Counted from the first letter of the stretch, positions 51,139-60,322 are shown. The stretch: DNA of 64,000 nt from an uncultured Oscillospiraceae bacterium (GCA_934597585.1 CAKTSA010000006.1:6637-70636), one strand, 5' to 3'. Program-made: numbers and translations. The notes: generated by a model not told the origin, from the letters alone.

Positions 51139-53772
51139 ATGCATAAGGAATTACCGAAAGTGTACGATCCCCGGGAGGTGGAGTCCAGCATCTACAAGAT
51201 GTGGATGGACAACGACTGCTTCCACGCCGATCCCAACCCCGACAAGAAGCCCTTCTCCATCGTCATGCCGCCCCCCAACGTGACGGGGCAGCTGCACATG
51301 GGCCACGCCATGGACTGCACGCTGCAGGACATCCTGATCCGCTATAAGCGGATGCAGGGCTACGAGGCCCTGTGGCTGCCGGGCAGCGACCACGCCGGCA
51401 TCGCCACCCAGATCAAGGTGGAGGAGGACCTGCGGAAGAGCGAGGGTCTGACCCGCCACGATCTGGGCCGGGAGAAGTTCCTGGAGCGGGTCTGGGCCTG
51501 GAAGGAGAAGTACGGCAGCCGCATCGTGGAGCAGCAGAAGAAGATGGGCGCCTCCTGCGACTGGAGCCGCGACCGCTTCACCATGGACGAGGGCTGCTCC
51601 CGCGCCGTCCGCGAGACCTTCTGCGAGCTGTATGAAAAGGGCCTGATCTACAAGGGCAGCCGCATCATCAACTGGTGCCCCCACTGCCTGACCGCCCTGT
51701 CCGACGCTGAGGTGGAGTACACCGAGAAGCCCGGCAACCTGTGGTACGTCCGCTATCCCTTGGCCGACGGCAGCGGCGATATCATCATCGCCACCACCCG
51801 TCCCGAGACCATGATGGGCGATACCGGCGTGGCTGTGAACCCGGAGGACGAGAAGTTCAAGCACCTGATCGGCAAGAAGTGCATCCTGCCCATCATGAAC
51901 CGTGAGATCCCCATCGTGGGCGACGAGTACTGCGAGATCGGCTTCGGCACCGGCGCGGTGAAGATGACCCCCGCCCACGACCCCAACGACTTCGAGGTGG
52001 GCCTACGCCACAATCTGGAGGTCATCCGCTGCATCGCCGACGACGGCACCATCAACGAGAACGGCGGCCGCTATCAGGGCATGGATCGCTACGAATGCCG
52101 CAAGGCCATCGTGGCCGACCTGGAGGCCGAGGGCTATCTGGTTAAGACCGAGCCTTACAGCCACAACGTGGGCACCTGCTACCGCTGCCACAACGACGTG
52201 GAGCCGCTGATCAGCGCCCAGTGGTTCGTGAAGATGGCGCCCCTGGCCAAGGAGGCCATCCGCGTGGTGGAGGACGGCACCGTCAAGTTCGTGCCGGAGC
52301 GCTTCACCAAGACCTATATCAACTGGATGGAGAACGTCCATGACTGGTGCATCTCTCGTCAGCTGTGGTGGGGCCACCAGATCCCCGCGTGGTACTGCGA
52401 CGAGTGCGGCCACATCAACGTCAGCCGTCAGGATCCCACCAAGTGCGAGAAGTGCGGCTGCACCCATCTGACCCGGGAGGAGGACGTGCTGGACACCTGG
52501 TTCAGTTCCGCTCTGTGGCCCTTCTCCACCCTGGGTTGGCCCGATCTGGACGCCCCCGACCTGAACTACTGGTATCCCACCTCCGTGCTGGTCACGGGCT
52601 ATGACATCATCTTCTTCTGGGTGGCCCGTATGATCTTCTCCGGTATGGAGCAGATGAAGAAGGAGCCTTTCAAGACGGTGCTCATCCACGGCCTGGTGCG
52701 GGACGACAAGGGCCGCAAGATGTCCAAGTCCCTGGGCAACGGCATCGATCCACTGGAGATGGCGGAGAAGTACGGCGCCGACGCGCTGCGCTTCAACCTG
52801 ATCACCGGCAACAGCCCCGGCAATGACATGCGCTTCTTTGTGGAGAAGTGCGAGGCTATGCGGAACTTTGCCAATAAAATCTGGAACGCCAGCCGCTTTG
52901 TCATGATGAATCTCACCATCGACAAGGTGCAGCTGCCGGAGAAGCTGGAGCTGGAGGACAAGTGGGTCCTCAGTAAGCTGAACACGCTGATCCGCGAGGT
53001 GACGGAGAACATGGACGCCTACGAGCTGGGCGTGGCCTCCGCCAAGATCTACGACTTCATCTGGGACACCTATTGCGACTGGTATATCGAGCTGACCAAG
53101 ACCCGCCTGAACGGCGAGGATGCCCAGGCCAAGCTGGCCGCCGAGAACGTGCTGTGCTATGTGCTGCTGTGCATCCTGGAGCTGCTGCACCCCTTCATGC
53201 CCTTCCTGACGGAGGAGATCTGGCAGGCACTGCCCCACGAGGGCGACTTCCTGATCCGCGCCGCGTGGCCCACCTATCAGGAGAGCCTCCACTTCCCCCA
53301 GGCGGAGTCCGACATGGAGAATGTGAAGGACGCCATCACCGCTGTCCGCGCACGCCGCGCCGAGATGAACGTGCCGCCCTCCAAGAAGGCACAGCTGATC
53401 CTGGTAACCAAGCGGCCTGAGACCTATGAGATGGGCAAGCACTTCATCACCCGTATGGCCTACGCCAGCGAGGTGACGGTCACCGCTCAGGCTCCCGCTG
53501 ATCTGAAGGGCATGGTCACTGTGGCCACCCACGACGCCAACATCTATCTGCCGCTGGCGGAGCTGGTGGACATCGACGCCGAGCTGGAGCGCATCGCTAA
53601 GGAGAAGGCCAAGGCAGAGGACAACCTGAAGCGCATCGAGGCCAAGCTGGCCAACGAGTCCTTCACCTCCCGTGCCCCGGAGAACGTGGTGAACGCCGAA
53701 CGGGAAAAGGCGGAAAAGGCCCGCTCCCTCATCGCCAAGCTGGAGGAATCCGCCGCAGCCATGAAGCTGTAA
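51139..53772 (+). CDS. valS: Valine--tRNA ligase
   Basis: This 877-residue class I synthetase has the HIGH-like P-P-P-N-V-T-G-Q-L-H-M-G-H motif near residue 42, the CP1 editing domain (ATTRPETMMGDTGVAV), TWFSSALWPFSTLGWP, the K-M-S-K-S motif and a C-terminal coiled coil (about 815-875) typical of ValRS. The start at 51139 follows GGAAAGGAG by 8 bases. It is controlled by the T-box upstream. Confidence 0.97.
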   Translation: MHKELPKVYDPREVESSIYKMWMDNDCFHADPNPDKKPFSIVMPPPNVTGQLHMGHAMDCTLQDILIRYKRMQGYEALWLPGSDHAGIATQIKVEEDLRKSEGLTRHDLGREKFLERVWAWKEKYGSRIVEQQKKMGASCDWSRDRFTMDEGCSRAVRETFCELYEKGLIYKGSRIINWCPHCLTALSDAEVEYTEKPGNLWYVRYPLADGSGDIIIATTRPETMMGDTGVAVNPEDEKFKHLIGKKCILPIMNREIPIVGDEYCEIGFGTGAVKMTPAHDPNDFEVGLRHNLEVIRCIADDGTINENGGRYQGMDRYECRKAIVADLEAEGYLVKTEPYSHNVGTCYRCHNDVEPLISAQWFVKMAPLAKEAIRVVEDGTVKFVPERFTKTYINWMENVHDWCISRQLWWGHQIPAWYCDECGHINVSRQDPTKCEKCGCTHLTREEDVLDTWFSSALWPFSTLGWPDLDAPDLNYWYPTSVLVTGYDIIFFWVARMIFSGMEQMKKEPFKTVLIHGLVRDDKGRKMSKSLGNGIDPLEMAEKYGADALRFNLITGNSPGNDMRFFVEKCEAMRNFANKIWNASRFVMMNLTIDKVQLPEKLELEDKWVLSKLNTLIREVTENMDAYELGVASAKIYDFIWDTYCDWYIELTKTRLNGEDAQAKLAAENVLCYVLLCILELLHPFMPFLTEEIWQALPHEGDFLIRAAWPTYQESLHFPQAESDMENVKDAITAVRARRAEMNVPPSKKAQLILVTKRPETYEMGKHFITRMAYASEVTVTAQAPADLKGMVTVATHDANIYLPLAELVDIDAELERIAKEKAKAEDNLKRIEAKLANESFTSRAPENVVNAEREKAEKARSLIAKLEESAAAMKL

Positions 53773-53865
53773 GGCGGAAAACGGCCGCCGCGTGAAACTG
53801 GCAAAAAGCTATGATTTATCGGCGGCATCGGCGGATTTCGCGCAAAACTGCAAGTGAATTTTCGT

Positions 53866-53907
53866 ATAATCACCGTAGAGAGTTTTCTCTGCGGTGATTA
53901 TTTTTTT
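53866..53907 (+). terminator. Intrinsic terminator of valS
   Basis: ATAATCACCG pairs with CGGTGATTAT around an inner AGAG/CTCT hairpin, followed by TTTTTTT. A separate small palindrome GGTATGCC-gct-GGCATACC lies at 53922-53940. Confidence 0.85.
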
Positions 53908-53987
53908 GGGCATAAGAAAACGGTATGCCGCTGGCATACCGATGTGGCCGGAGAAGGGATACAAATGAGCGTAAAGGAGCGTCGAAC

Positions 53988-54293
53988 ATGGAGATAACCG
54001 CCACTTGCCAGGACAGGGTCCTGGAGCTGTATCTGAAGGGGGAGCTGGATCATCACGGGGCGAAAGGACTGTTGACGAAGCTGGAGCGGGAGATCGAGGC
54101 CTCGCTGCCGTCGGAGCTGGTGCTGGATTTCAGCGGCATCACCTTTATGGACAGCGCCGGGATCGCCGTGGCGCTGCGGGGCTGGCAGCGCATGCGGGAG
54201 CTGGGCGGCCGCGTGACACTGCGGCGCGTGGCGCCCCAGCCGAAAAAGGTGCTGGAGGCCGCCGGTCTGGGACGAATGATGACCATCCAATAG
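53988..54293 (+). CDS. spoIIAA: Anti-sigma F factor antagonist SpoIIAA
   Basis: This 101-residue STAS-domain protein controls sigma F in the forespore. The phosphorylatable serine is S56 in F-M-D-S-A-G-I. When unphosphorylated it displaces SpoIIAB from sigma F. AAAGGAG precedes the ATG at 53988 by 8 bases; a longer frame to 53925 lacks one. First gene of the spoIIA operon. I could not find a clear sigma-H promoter upstream. Confidence 0.93.
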   Translation: MEITATCQDRVLELYLKGELDHHGAKGLLTKLEREIEASLPSELVLDFSGITFMDSAGIAVALRGWQRMRELGGRVTLRRVAPQPKKVLEAAGLGRMMTIQ

Positions 54294-54355
54294 AAACTGC
54301 CGGGGACGCCGCAGAGCGGCGGGGCAGAAACATACGATATGAGAGGAGCGTACAT

Positions 54356-54796
54356 ATGCAGCGCATTGAAAACTATGTAAACCTGGAATTCCTCAGCCGC
54401 AGCAGCAACGAGGGGTTTGCCCGGGTGGCGGCGGCGGGCTTCGCGGCGCAGCTGGACCCTACGCTGGACGAGCTGGGGGACATCAAGACCGCTGTCAGCG
54501 AGGCGGTCACCAACGCCATCGTCCACGGCTATCCGGATCAGCTGGGGAGGATCGTGGTGAAGCTGAAGCTGCTGGAGAACAACACGTTGGAGATCACTGT
54601 CCGGGACTGGGGCGCGGGGATCGAGAACATCCAGCAGGCCCGGCAGCCGATGTTCACCACCGGCGGTGAGGAACGCAGCGGTATGGGCTTTACCATCATG
54701 GAGAGCTTTATGGACAAGCTGGTGGTCAAGTCAGTGCCGGGGCGGGGGACCACCGTCACCATGCGGAAGCGGATCTCGCCCCGCATGAAGCGATGA
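54356..54796 (+). CDS. spoIIAB: Anti-sigma F factor / serine kinase SpoIIAB
   Basis: This 146-residue GHKL kinase binds and inhibits sigma F and phosphorylates SpoIIAA. It shows the N-box (SEAVTNAIVHGY), the G1 box D-W-G-A-G-I and the G2 region G-M-G-F-T-I-M. GAGGAG precedes the ATG. Its stop overlaps the sigma F start (ATGA), implying coupled translation and balanced amounts. Confidence 0.95.
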   Translation: MQRIENYVNLEFLSRSSNEGFARVAAAGFAAQLDPTLDELGDIKTAVSEAVTNAIVHGYPDQLGRIVVKLKLLENNTLEITVRDWGAGIENIQQARQPMFTTGGEERSGMGFTIMESFMDKLVVKSVPGRGTTVTMRKRISPRMKR

Positions 54797-55497
54797 GCGA
54801 GATGTTCGCGCTGCTGGAGCGGGCGCAGGGGGGAGACGACGAAGCCTGCCAGCAGGTATTGACGGAGAACAGCGGCCTGATCTGGTCCATCGTCAAGCGC
54901 TACTACGGCTGCGGTGTGGAGACGGACGACCTGTATCAGCTGGGGTGCATCGGCTTCATCAAGGCGGTGAAGGGATTTGATCTGAACTACGGCACGCAGT
55001 TTTCCACCTACGCGGTGCCGAAAATAGCCGGTGAGATCCGGCGTTTTCTGCGGGATGACGGCGCCATCAAGGTGGGGCGGACCATCCGGGAGAAGGGCCA
55101 GACCCTCTGGTCGGCCCGGGAGCGGCTGCGGCATCAGCTGGGCCGGGAGGCGAGAGTGTCAGAACTGTCGGAGGCCACGGGTATGTCGGTGGAGGAGATC
55201 GCCAGCATCGACCTGGCCACCGTGGCGCCGGAATCCCTGCAGCAGGAGACGGCGGAGGGGCTGACGCTGGAATCTACCCTGGGCACCGACGCGGAGGAGG
55301 AGCGGCTGGTGGAGAGCATCGCCCTGCGGGAGGCCATCGACACCCTGCCGGAAAAGGAGAGGATGACGATCCTGCTGCGGTTTTTCAAGGGGTTGACACA
55401 GGAGCAGACGGCCCGGATCGTGGGGGTGTCTCAGGTGCAGATATCCCGGCTGGAGCACCGGGGGCTGGAAAAGCTCCGGAAGCTGCTGGCGGATTGA
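54793..55497 (+). CDS. sigF: RNA polymerase sporulation sigma factor F
   Basis: This 234-residue sigma factor directs early forespore transcription. Region 2 (DDLYQLGCIGFIKAVKGFDL, then QFSTYAVPKIAGEIRRFLRD), region 3 and region 4 (LPEKERMTILLRFFKGLTQEQTA, VSQVQISRLEHRGLEKLR) are all present. The last 113 bp lie opposite the tail of a minus-strand gene. Confidence 0.96.
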   Translation: MSEMFALLERAQGGDDEACQQVLTENSGLIWSIVKRYYGCGVETDDLYQLGCIGFIKAVKGFDLNYGTQFSTYAVPKIAGEIRRFLRDDGAIKVGRTIREKGQTLWSARERLRHQLGREARVSELSEATGMSVEEIASIDLATVAPESLQQETAEGLTLESTLGTDAEEERLVESIALREAIDTLPEKERMTILLRFFKGLTQEQTARIVGVSQVQISRLEHRGLEKLRKLLAD

Positions 55498-56263
55498 CGT
55501 CCTGCTGCCGGGATTCGTAGTCGTCGGGGAGGAACTCCGTCATGGTGCCGCGGTAGCGCTTGGGCATGAAGGTGTTCTGGCAGCGGGGGTTATAGCGCTC
55601 CTTGATGGCAATGGTCTCATAGAAGCGCTTCCACAGGCGGCGGAACTGGACCTCTTCGTCGCCGGGGAGGGCCAGCTGCAGACTGTCGACGGTGAGGAGC
55701 CGGGAGTGGCGGTCGGCGTAGACCAGCAGCTCCTTGTGGGTGCGGTCGTAGAGGAAGAAGGCCTCGTTGGCGTAGCGGTCACAGAAGTGGCGCCGCAGCA
55801 GGGGGAGGACCCGGTTCTTCGGCTCGATCTCCGCGCCGAGGACGCCGCTATAGTCCGAAAAACGCACGAAGCCGCGGAGCTTCTCCAGCTCGCCGCTCAT
55901 GTGGCGCAGCGCTTTGGCCACGGGGTAGTACACCGGGTCGGCGGTGTTGCGGAGAAAGGCGGGGCCTTCGTCGTAGAGCTTTTTGATCAGGGCGTACAGC
56001 CGGGATTCCTTTTCCGGCAGGCAGGTGAGAAAGGCACGCCGCACCACATCCGCCGCCATTCTGGAGCGCTGCAGGAGGCTGTTGTATACCCGGTCGGCAT
56101 GTGCCTTCTGCGTCACCACATAGCGGACTTCATACAGAGACCAGCATTCCTCATCGCCGGAAAAGGCGATGGGGAATTCTTTATGTACATAGCTTTCAAA
56201 TACGCAGCAGAGAAAGCCTTCGAAGGTGCCGTCGTATTGAAAGACCACATCGCGCCATGCCAT
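55385..56263 (-). CDS. TIGR03915-type DNA metabolism protein
   Basis: This 292-residue protein matches the family that is paired with a radical SAM protein (TIGR03916), with FQYDGTFEGFLCCVFE at the N-terminus, ALRHMSGELEKLRGFVRF in the middle and KRYRGTMTEFLP near residue 245. The biochemical role is unknown. The last 37 residues or so are a Pro/Ala/Ser-rich tail encoded opposite sigF. It is 6 bp downstream of its radical SAM partner. Confidence 0.85.
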   Translation of the reverse strand: MAWRDVVFQYDGTFEGFLCCVFESYVHKEFPIAFSGDEECWSLYEVRYVVTQKAHADRVYNSLLQRSRMAADVVRRAFLTCLPEKESRLYALIKKLYDEGPAFLRNTADPVYYPVAKALRHMSGELEKLRGFVRFSDYSGVLGAEIEPKNRVLPLLRRHFCDRYANEAFFLYDRTHKELLVYADRHSRLLTVDSLQLALPGDEEVQFRRLWKRFYETIAIKERYNPRCQNTFMPKRYRGTMTEFLPDDYESRQQDVNPPAASGAFPAPGAPAGISAPETPPRSGPSAPVSTP

Positions 56264-56269
56264 GATCGG

Positions 56270-57538
56270 TCACCCCACTGCGTCGAACAGGGACAGCTGC
56301 TGCATTTCGCCGGAGGGCAGCATGCCGCGTTCGACCATTTTCAGCTGCTGGGTGATGGTGGCGGGGGAGAACCGGAGGCCCGGCGCGGCCTGGCCGTCAC
56401 ACAGCAGGAAATACTGGGCCCGCTTGACCACCACGCCCAGCTTTTTCAGATCCTCAAATCGGAGGTGGGCGGTGCGGCGGGCGGAGACGATGCGGCGGGC
56501 GCTGGTGGGGCCGATGCCGGGCACCCGCAGCAGCGTTTCGTAGTCAGCCCGCATGATCTCCACGGGGAATTGCTCCAGATGGGCCACCGCCCAGCTGCAC
56601 TTGGGGTCCAGCTGGGGGTCGAAGTCCGGGTGGGCCTCATCCAGCAGCTCGTTGGCCTGGAAGCCGTAGAACCGCAGCAGCCAGTCCGCCTGATAGAGAC
56701 GGTGTTCCCGCAGCAGGGGCGGCTTGGTATCCAGGGCGGGAAGGAGACTGTTCTCCACCACGGGGACATAGGCGGAGTAGAAGACACGCTTGAGACGGTA
56801 CTTCTGATAGAGGGCCTCTGTCAGGTGAAGGATGTGCCGGTCGGTATCCCGGGTGGCGCCCACGATCAGCTGAGTGCTCTGACCGGCGGGGGCGAAGGAG
56901 GGGGCATGCTTGTATTTCACCAGCTCCTGCTTGCTCTCGAAAACCTTGTCGCGGATCAGACCCATGGGGCGCAGGATGGCCTCGCGGGTTTTGTCCGGGG
57001 CCAGGGTCTGGAGGCCCTGCTGGGAGGGCAGCTCGATGTTGACGCTCATGCGGTCGGCCAGCAGGCCCAGCTGCTGCACCAGCTCCGGCGAGGTGCCGGG
57101 GATGGCCTTGGCGTGGATGTAGCCGTTGAAGCCGTACTCCTGCCGCAGGATGCGCAGGGCGCGGATCATCTGCTCGGTGGTGTAGTCGGCGCTGCGCAGC
57201 ACGCCGGAGGAGAGGAAGAGCCCCTCGATATAGTTCCGCCGGTAGAAGCCGATGGTCAGCTCCGCCAGCTCGCGGGGGGTGAAGGCGGTGCGGCGGGTGT
57301 CGTTGGAGCGGCGGTTGACGCAGTATTTGCAGTCGTAGACGCAGCAGTTGGTCATCAGCACCTTCAGCAGCGTGACGCAGCGGCCATCGGCGGAAAAACT
57401 GTGGCAGCAGCCGGCGATGGAGGAGGTGGTGTTGCCGATCTTCCCCGGCTGGAACTTCCGCCTGACGCCGCTGGATGTACAGGCGGCGTCATACTTGGCG
57501 GCGTCGGAGAGGATGGTCAGCTTTTCCAGAAGGTCCAT
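56270..57538 (-). CDS. Radical SAM DNA repair/modification-type protein (TIGR03916)
   Basis: This 422-residue protein has the radical SAM motif C66-x3-C70-x2-C73 (CCVYDCKYC) preceded by further cysteines (C20, C44, C45, C54), a TIM-barrel core, and a C-terminal helix-hairpin-helix (VPGIGPTSARRIVSAR) suited to DNA binding. The family is predicted to act on DNA, by likeness to spore photoproduct lyase and by its HhH motif; the reaction is unknown. It lies 3 bp downstream of a tiny membrane-protein gene and shares its LexA-like promoter. Confidence 0.88.
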   Translation of the reverse strand: MDLLEKLTILSDAAKYDAACTSSGVRRKFQPGKIGNTTSSIAGCCHSFSADGRCVTLLKVLMTNCCVYDCKYCVNRRSNDTRRTAFTPRELAELTIGFYRRNYIEGLFLSSGVLRSADYTTEQMIRALRILRQEYGFNGYIHAKAIPGTSPELVQQLGLLADRMSVNIELPSQQGLQTLAPDKTREAILRPMGLIRDKVFESKQELVKYKHAPSFAPAGQSTQLIVGATRDTDRHILHLTEALYQKYRLKRVFYSAYVPVVENSLLPALDTKPPLLREHRLYQADWLLRFYGFQANELLDEAHPDFDPQLDPKCSWAVAHLEQFPVEIMRADYETLLRVPGIGPTSARRIVSARRTAHLRFEDLKKLGVVVKRAQYFLLCDGQAAPGLRFSPATITQQLKMVERGMLPSGEMQQLSLFDAVG

Positions 57539-57541
57539 GGT

Positions 57542-57655
57542 TCAGGCCGCGGTGCGGCGGCGCCGGGGACGCTCCAGCCGGTCGACCAGGCGCATCACGC
57601 TGGCGGATGCGGAAAAAAGGCCCAGGATCACGATGCTGTAAGCAAAGGTCGTCAT
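57542..57655 (-). CDS. 37-residue single-pass membrane protein, leader gene of a putative SOS operon
   Basis: ATG at 57655 is preceded by GGAGG with 8 bases between, a strong site, and the frame ends at 57542, three bases before the radical SAM start. The product has one hydrophobic helix (about residues 4-21, FAYSIVILGLFSASASV) and a very basic tail (RPRRRR). It is not a leader peptide with repeated regulatory codons. Small SOS-induced membrane proteins such as SidA or YneA inhibit division elsewhere; a similar role here is speculation. Confidence 0.65.
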   Translation of the reverse strand: MTTFAYSIVILGLFSASASVMRLVDRLERPRRRRTAA

Positions 57656-57691
57656 AACAGTTACCTCCGTTGGAATGTTTGTTCGAGATAC

Positions 57692-57720
57692 ATTATATAT
57701 CGAACACCGGTTTCTGTCAA
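57692..57720 (-). promoter_or_regulatory. Promoter of the radical SAM operon with embedded LexA-like box
   Basis: Minus-strand TTGACA (57715-57720) and TATAAT (57692-57697) are spaced by 17 bp. On the plus strand the spacer contains CGAACACCGGTTTC (57701-57714), matching the Gram-positive LexA/DinR pattern CGAAC-N4-GTTYC at all outer positions. LexA bound there would block the promoter. Confidence 0.78.
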
Positions 57721-57759
57721 TAGAAAATAGAACAAAAATGCGAAAAATTTGGGAAGATA

Positions 57760-57788
57760 TTGACCTGAACAGGATTTTGTATTAAAAT
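57760..57788 (+). promoter_or_regulatory. Promoter of pcrA
   Basis: TTGACC (57760-57765), 17 bp, TAAAAT (57783-57788). Confidence 0.65.
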
Positions 57789-57825
57789 AGGAAACAATAC
57801 CACAAGGGATAGGGGAAGGCATGAT

Positions 57826-60273
57826 ATGACAGAACTAGAACAAAGGTTTATTCAAGCGCGGCGGCAGGCCATCGCCGTGGACTATGGCCGCCTGAACGAC
57901 ATGCAGCGGCAGGGTGCGCTGGCCACGGAAGGGCCGCTTTTGCTGCTGGCCGGCGCAGGCAGCGGCAAGACCACGGTGCTGATCCACCGGGTGGCCAATT
58001 TGCTGCGCTATGGCCGGGGCAGCGACACGCAGGAGATCCCCATCCCCATCTCGGAGGACGAGGTGGCGTTTCTGGAGGAGTATGTGGCAGACCCTACGCC
58101 GGAGCAGCGGCCGCTGGTGCAGTATCTGTGCGCGGTGGAGCCTGCCCGCCCCTGGGAGGTGCTGGCCATCACCTTTACCAACAAGGCGGCCAACGAGCTG
58201 AAGGAGCGCCTGGAGCGCATGCTGGGGGAGGAGGCCCGAGACGTGTGGGCGTCCACCTTCCACTCCGCCTGTGTCCGCATCCTGCGGCGGGATATCGAGC
58301 GGGTGGGGTATTCCAGGGACTTTACCATCTATGATACGGACGACAGCAAGCGGGTCATCAAGGACTGCCTGAAGGAGCTGGAGCTGGATGAAAAGACCTT
58401 TCCGGTCCGGGAGATCCAGTCGGTCATTTCCCGGGCAAAGGATGAGATGATGCTGCCGGAGGATTTCCGCGCCTATTGGGAGAAGAACAACGATTGGCGG
58501 AAAACCAGGATCGCGAAAGTATATTCCCATTACATGAAAAAACTGCGGGACGCCAATGCGCTGGACTTTGACGACATCATTCTGCTGACGGTGCAGCTGC
58601 TGCAGGGGTGTCAGGATGTGCGGGAGTACTATCAGCGGAAGTTCCGCTATGTGCTGGTGGACGAGTATCAGGACACCAACCACCTGCAATATCTGCTGAC
58701 CAGTCTGCTGGCGGGGGGATATCAGAACATCTGTGTGGTGGGCGACGACGACCAGAGCATCTACCGCTTCCGGGGCGCCAATATTGAGAATATCCTCAGC
58801 TTTGAAAAGCAGTACCGGGGGGCGCGGGTGATCCGGCTGGAGCAGAACTACCGCTCCACCCAGAACATTCTGGACGCCGCCAACGCCGTGATCCGCCACA
58901 ATATGGGGCGCAAGGGCAAGACCCTGTGGACCCGCAACGGCGAAGGGGAGAAGGTGCTCATCAAGACCAACTTCAACGAGGGGGATGAGGCCAACTTCGT
59001 GGTGGGCCAGGTGCTGATGAACTACAACCGGGGGCTCAGCTGGAAGGATCACGCGGTGCTGTACCGCATGAACGCCCAGTCCAACGCGCTGGAATATGCC
59101 TTCAAGCGCAGCGGCGTGCCCTATAAGATCATCGGCGGCATGAAGTTCTTTGACCGGGCGGAGATCAAGGATATGCTGGCGTATCTATGCGTCATCAACA
59201 ACCCCACCGACGATCTGCGGCTGCGGCGGATCGTCAATGTGCCCTCCCGGAAGATCGGTGCTGCCACGGTGGACAAGGCCCAGCTGCTGGCCACGGTCCA
59301 TGGTGTGCCGCTGTATGAGATATTCCGGCGGGCATCCGACTATCCGGAATTGAAATCGGCTGCTGTAAAGCTGAAAGACTTTATAGATATGATAGAGGAA
59401 ATGCGGGGCAAAGCGGGGGAGATGCCCCTGCCGGAGTTCTATGAATTCGTCTGCAATCGCAGCGGATACGTGACTATGCTGACGGAGAAGAACGACATGG
59501 AGAGCCGGGGACGGCTGGAGAACGTGCAGGAATTGACCTCCAGTATCCACGCCTTCCTGGACAACCAGCCGGACGATCCCAGCCTGGCGGGCTTTCTGGA
59601 CGAGGTGGCGCTGTACACCGATCTGGACAGCACGGAGGAGGGCGACAATTGCGTGATGCTGATGACCATGCACAGTGCCAAGGGCCTGGAATTCCCGGAG
59701 GTATTCGTGGTGGGCATGGAGGACGGGCTGTTTCCCGGCAACCGCGCCATGGGCGACGAGGAGGAGATGGAGGAGGAGCGGCGGCTGTGCTATGTGGCCA
59801 TGACCCGCGCCCGGGAGCATCTGACCATGACCCACGCCAAGCAGCGCATGCTGTTCGGCCGCACCACGCCGGCCATGCCCTCCCGCTTCCTGGAGGAGAT
59901 CCCGGAGGAGAACAGCCAATGGGTGGGCAAGCCGGAGCCTAGGCAGGAGCGCCACTGGAGCGACGATTACAACGACGACACCGCCTACGGCGGCTTTGGC
60001 GGCGGCTATGCGGGCCGCAGCACCGTGGGCTACGCCGAGCGTCCTGCGGCGAAGAAGCCCGCCTACGTGGCGGCTGCGTCGGTGAAGAAGGAGAGCGCGC
60101 CGCTGCTGGATATCAAGGCGGGTGAGAGCGTGAAGCACGCCGCCTTCGGCCGCGGGTTGGTGCTGTCGGTGCGGCCTATGGGCGGCGACGCGCTGATCGA
60201 GGTGGCCTTCGATACCGTGGGTACCAAAAAGCTGATGCTGAAGACCGCTATGCGGCATCTGACCAAGGAATAA
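57826..60273 (+). CDS. pcrA: ATP-dependent DNA helicase PcrA/UvrD type
   Basis: This 815-residue superfamily 1A helicase has motif I (A42-G-A-G-S-G-K-T-T), Ia (ITFTNKAA), motif II (V-D279-E280-Y-Q-D), motif III (GDDDQSIYRFRGA), IV (EQNYRST), V (MTMHSAKGLEF) and VI (LCYVAMTRA). An insertion of about 25 residues over the usual length lies between motifs I and Ia. A Gly/Tyr-rich linker (about 715-740) leads to the C-terminal Tudor-like domain. It unwinds DNA in repair and replication restart. It diverges from the LexA-box operon. Confidence 0.96.
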   Translation: MTELEQRFIQARRQAIAVDYGRLNDMQRQGALATEGPLLLLAGAGSGKTTVLIHRVANLLRYGRGSDTQEIPIPISEDEVAFLEEYVADPTPEQRPLVQYLCAVEPARPWEVLAITFTNKAANELKERLERMLGEEARDVWASTFHSACVRILRRDIERVGYSRDFTIYDTDDSKRVIKDCLKELELDEKTFPVREIQSVISRAKDEMMLPEDFRAYWEKNNDWRKTRIAKVYSHYMKKLRDANALDFDDIILLTVQLLQGCQDVREYYQRKFRYVLVDEYQDTNHLQYLLTSLLAGGYQNICVVGDDDQSIYRFRGANIENILSFEKQYRGARVIRLEQNYRSTQNILDAANAVIRHNMGRKGKTLWTRNGEGEKVLIKTNFNEGDEANFVVGQVLMNYNRGLSWKDHAVLYRMNAQSNALEYAFKRSGVPYKIIGGMKFFDRAEIKDMLAYLCVINNPTDDLRLRRIVNVPSRKIGAATVDKAQLLATVHGVPLYEIFRRASDYPELKSAAVKLKDFIDMIEEMRGKAGEMPLPEFYEFVCNRSGYVTMLTEKNDMESRGRLENVQELTSSIHAFLDNQPDDPSLAGFLDEVALYTDLDSTEEGDNCVMLMTMHSAKGLEFPEVFVVGMEDGLFPGNRAMGDEEEMEEERRLCYVAMTRAREHLTMTHAKQRMLFGRTTPAMPSRFLEEIPEENSQWVGKPEPRQERHWSDDYNDDTAYGGFGGGYAGRSTVGYAERPAAKKPAYVAAASVKKESAPLLDIKAGESVKHAAFGRGLVLSVRPMGGDALIEVAFDTVGTKKLMLKTAMRHLTKE

Positions 60274-60285
60274 GACCGTGTAAAC

Positions 60286-60322
60286 TCCAGGTTGCGGAAT
60301 ATTTTTCTCTGTGCAACCTGAA
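60286..60322. repeat. Inverted repeat CAGGTTGC / GCAACCTG
   Basis: Two 8-bp arms are separated by about 19 bp just after pcrA. There is no following T-run, so it is a weak terminator candidate; an operator role for the next gene is possible but unsupported. Confidence 0.45.

Noticed and set aside
53773..53987. Sigma-H promoter for spoIIAA
   Set aside because: I looked for the RNAGGAWWW and RNNGAAT boxes and saw no convincing pair, so none is annotated.
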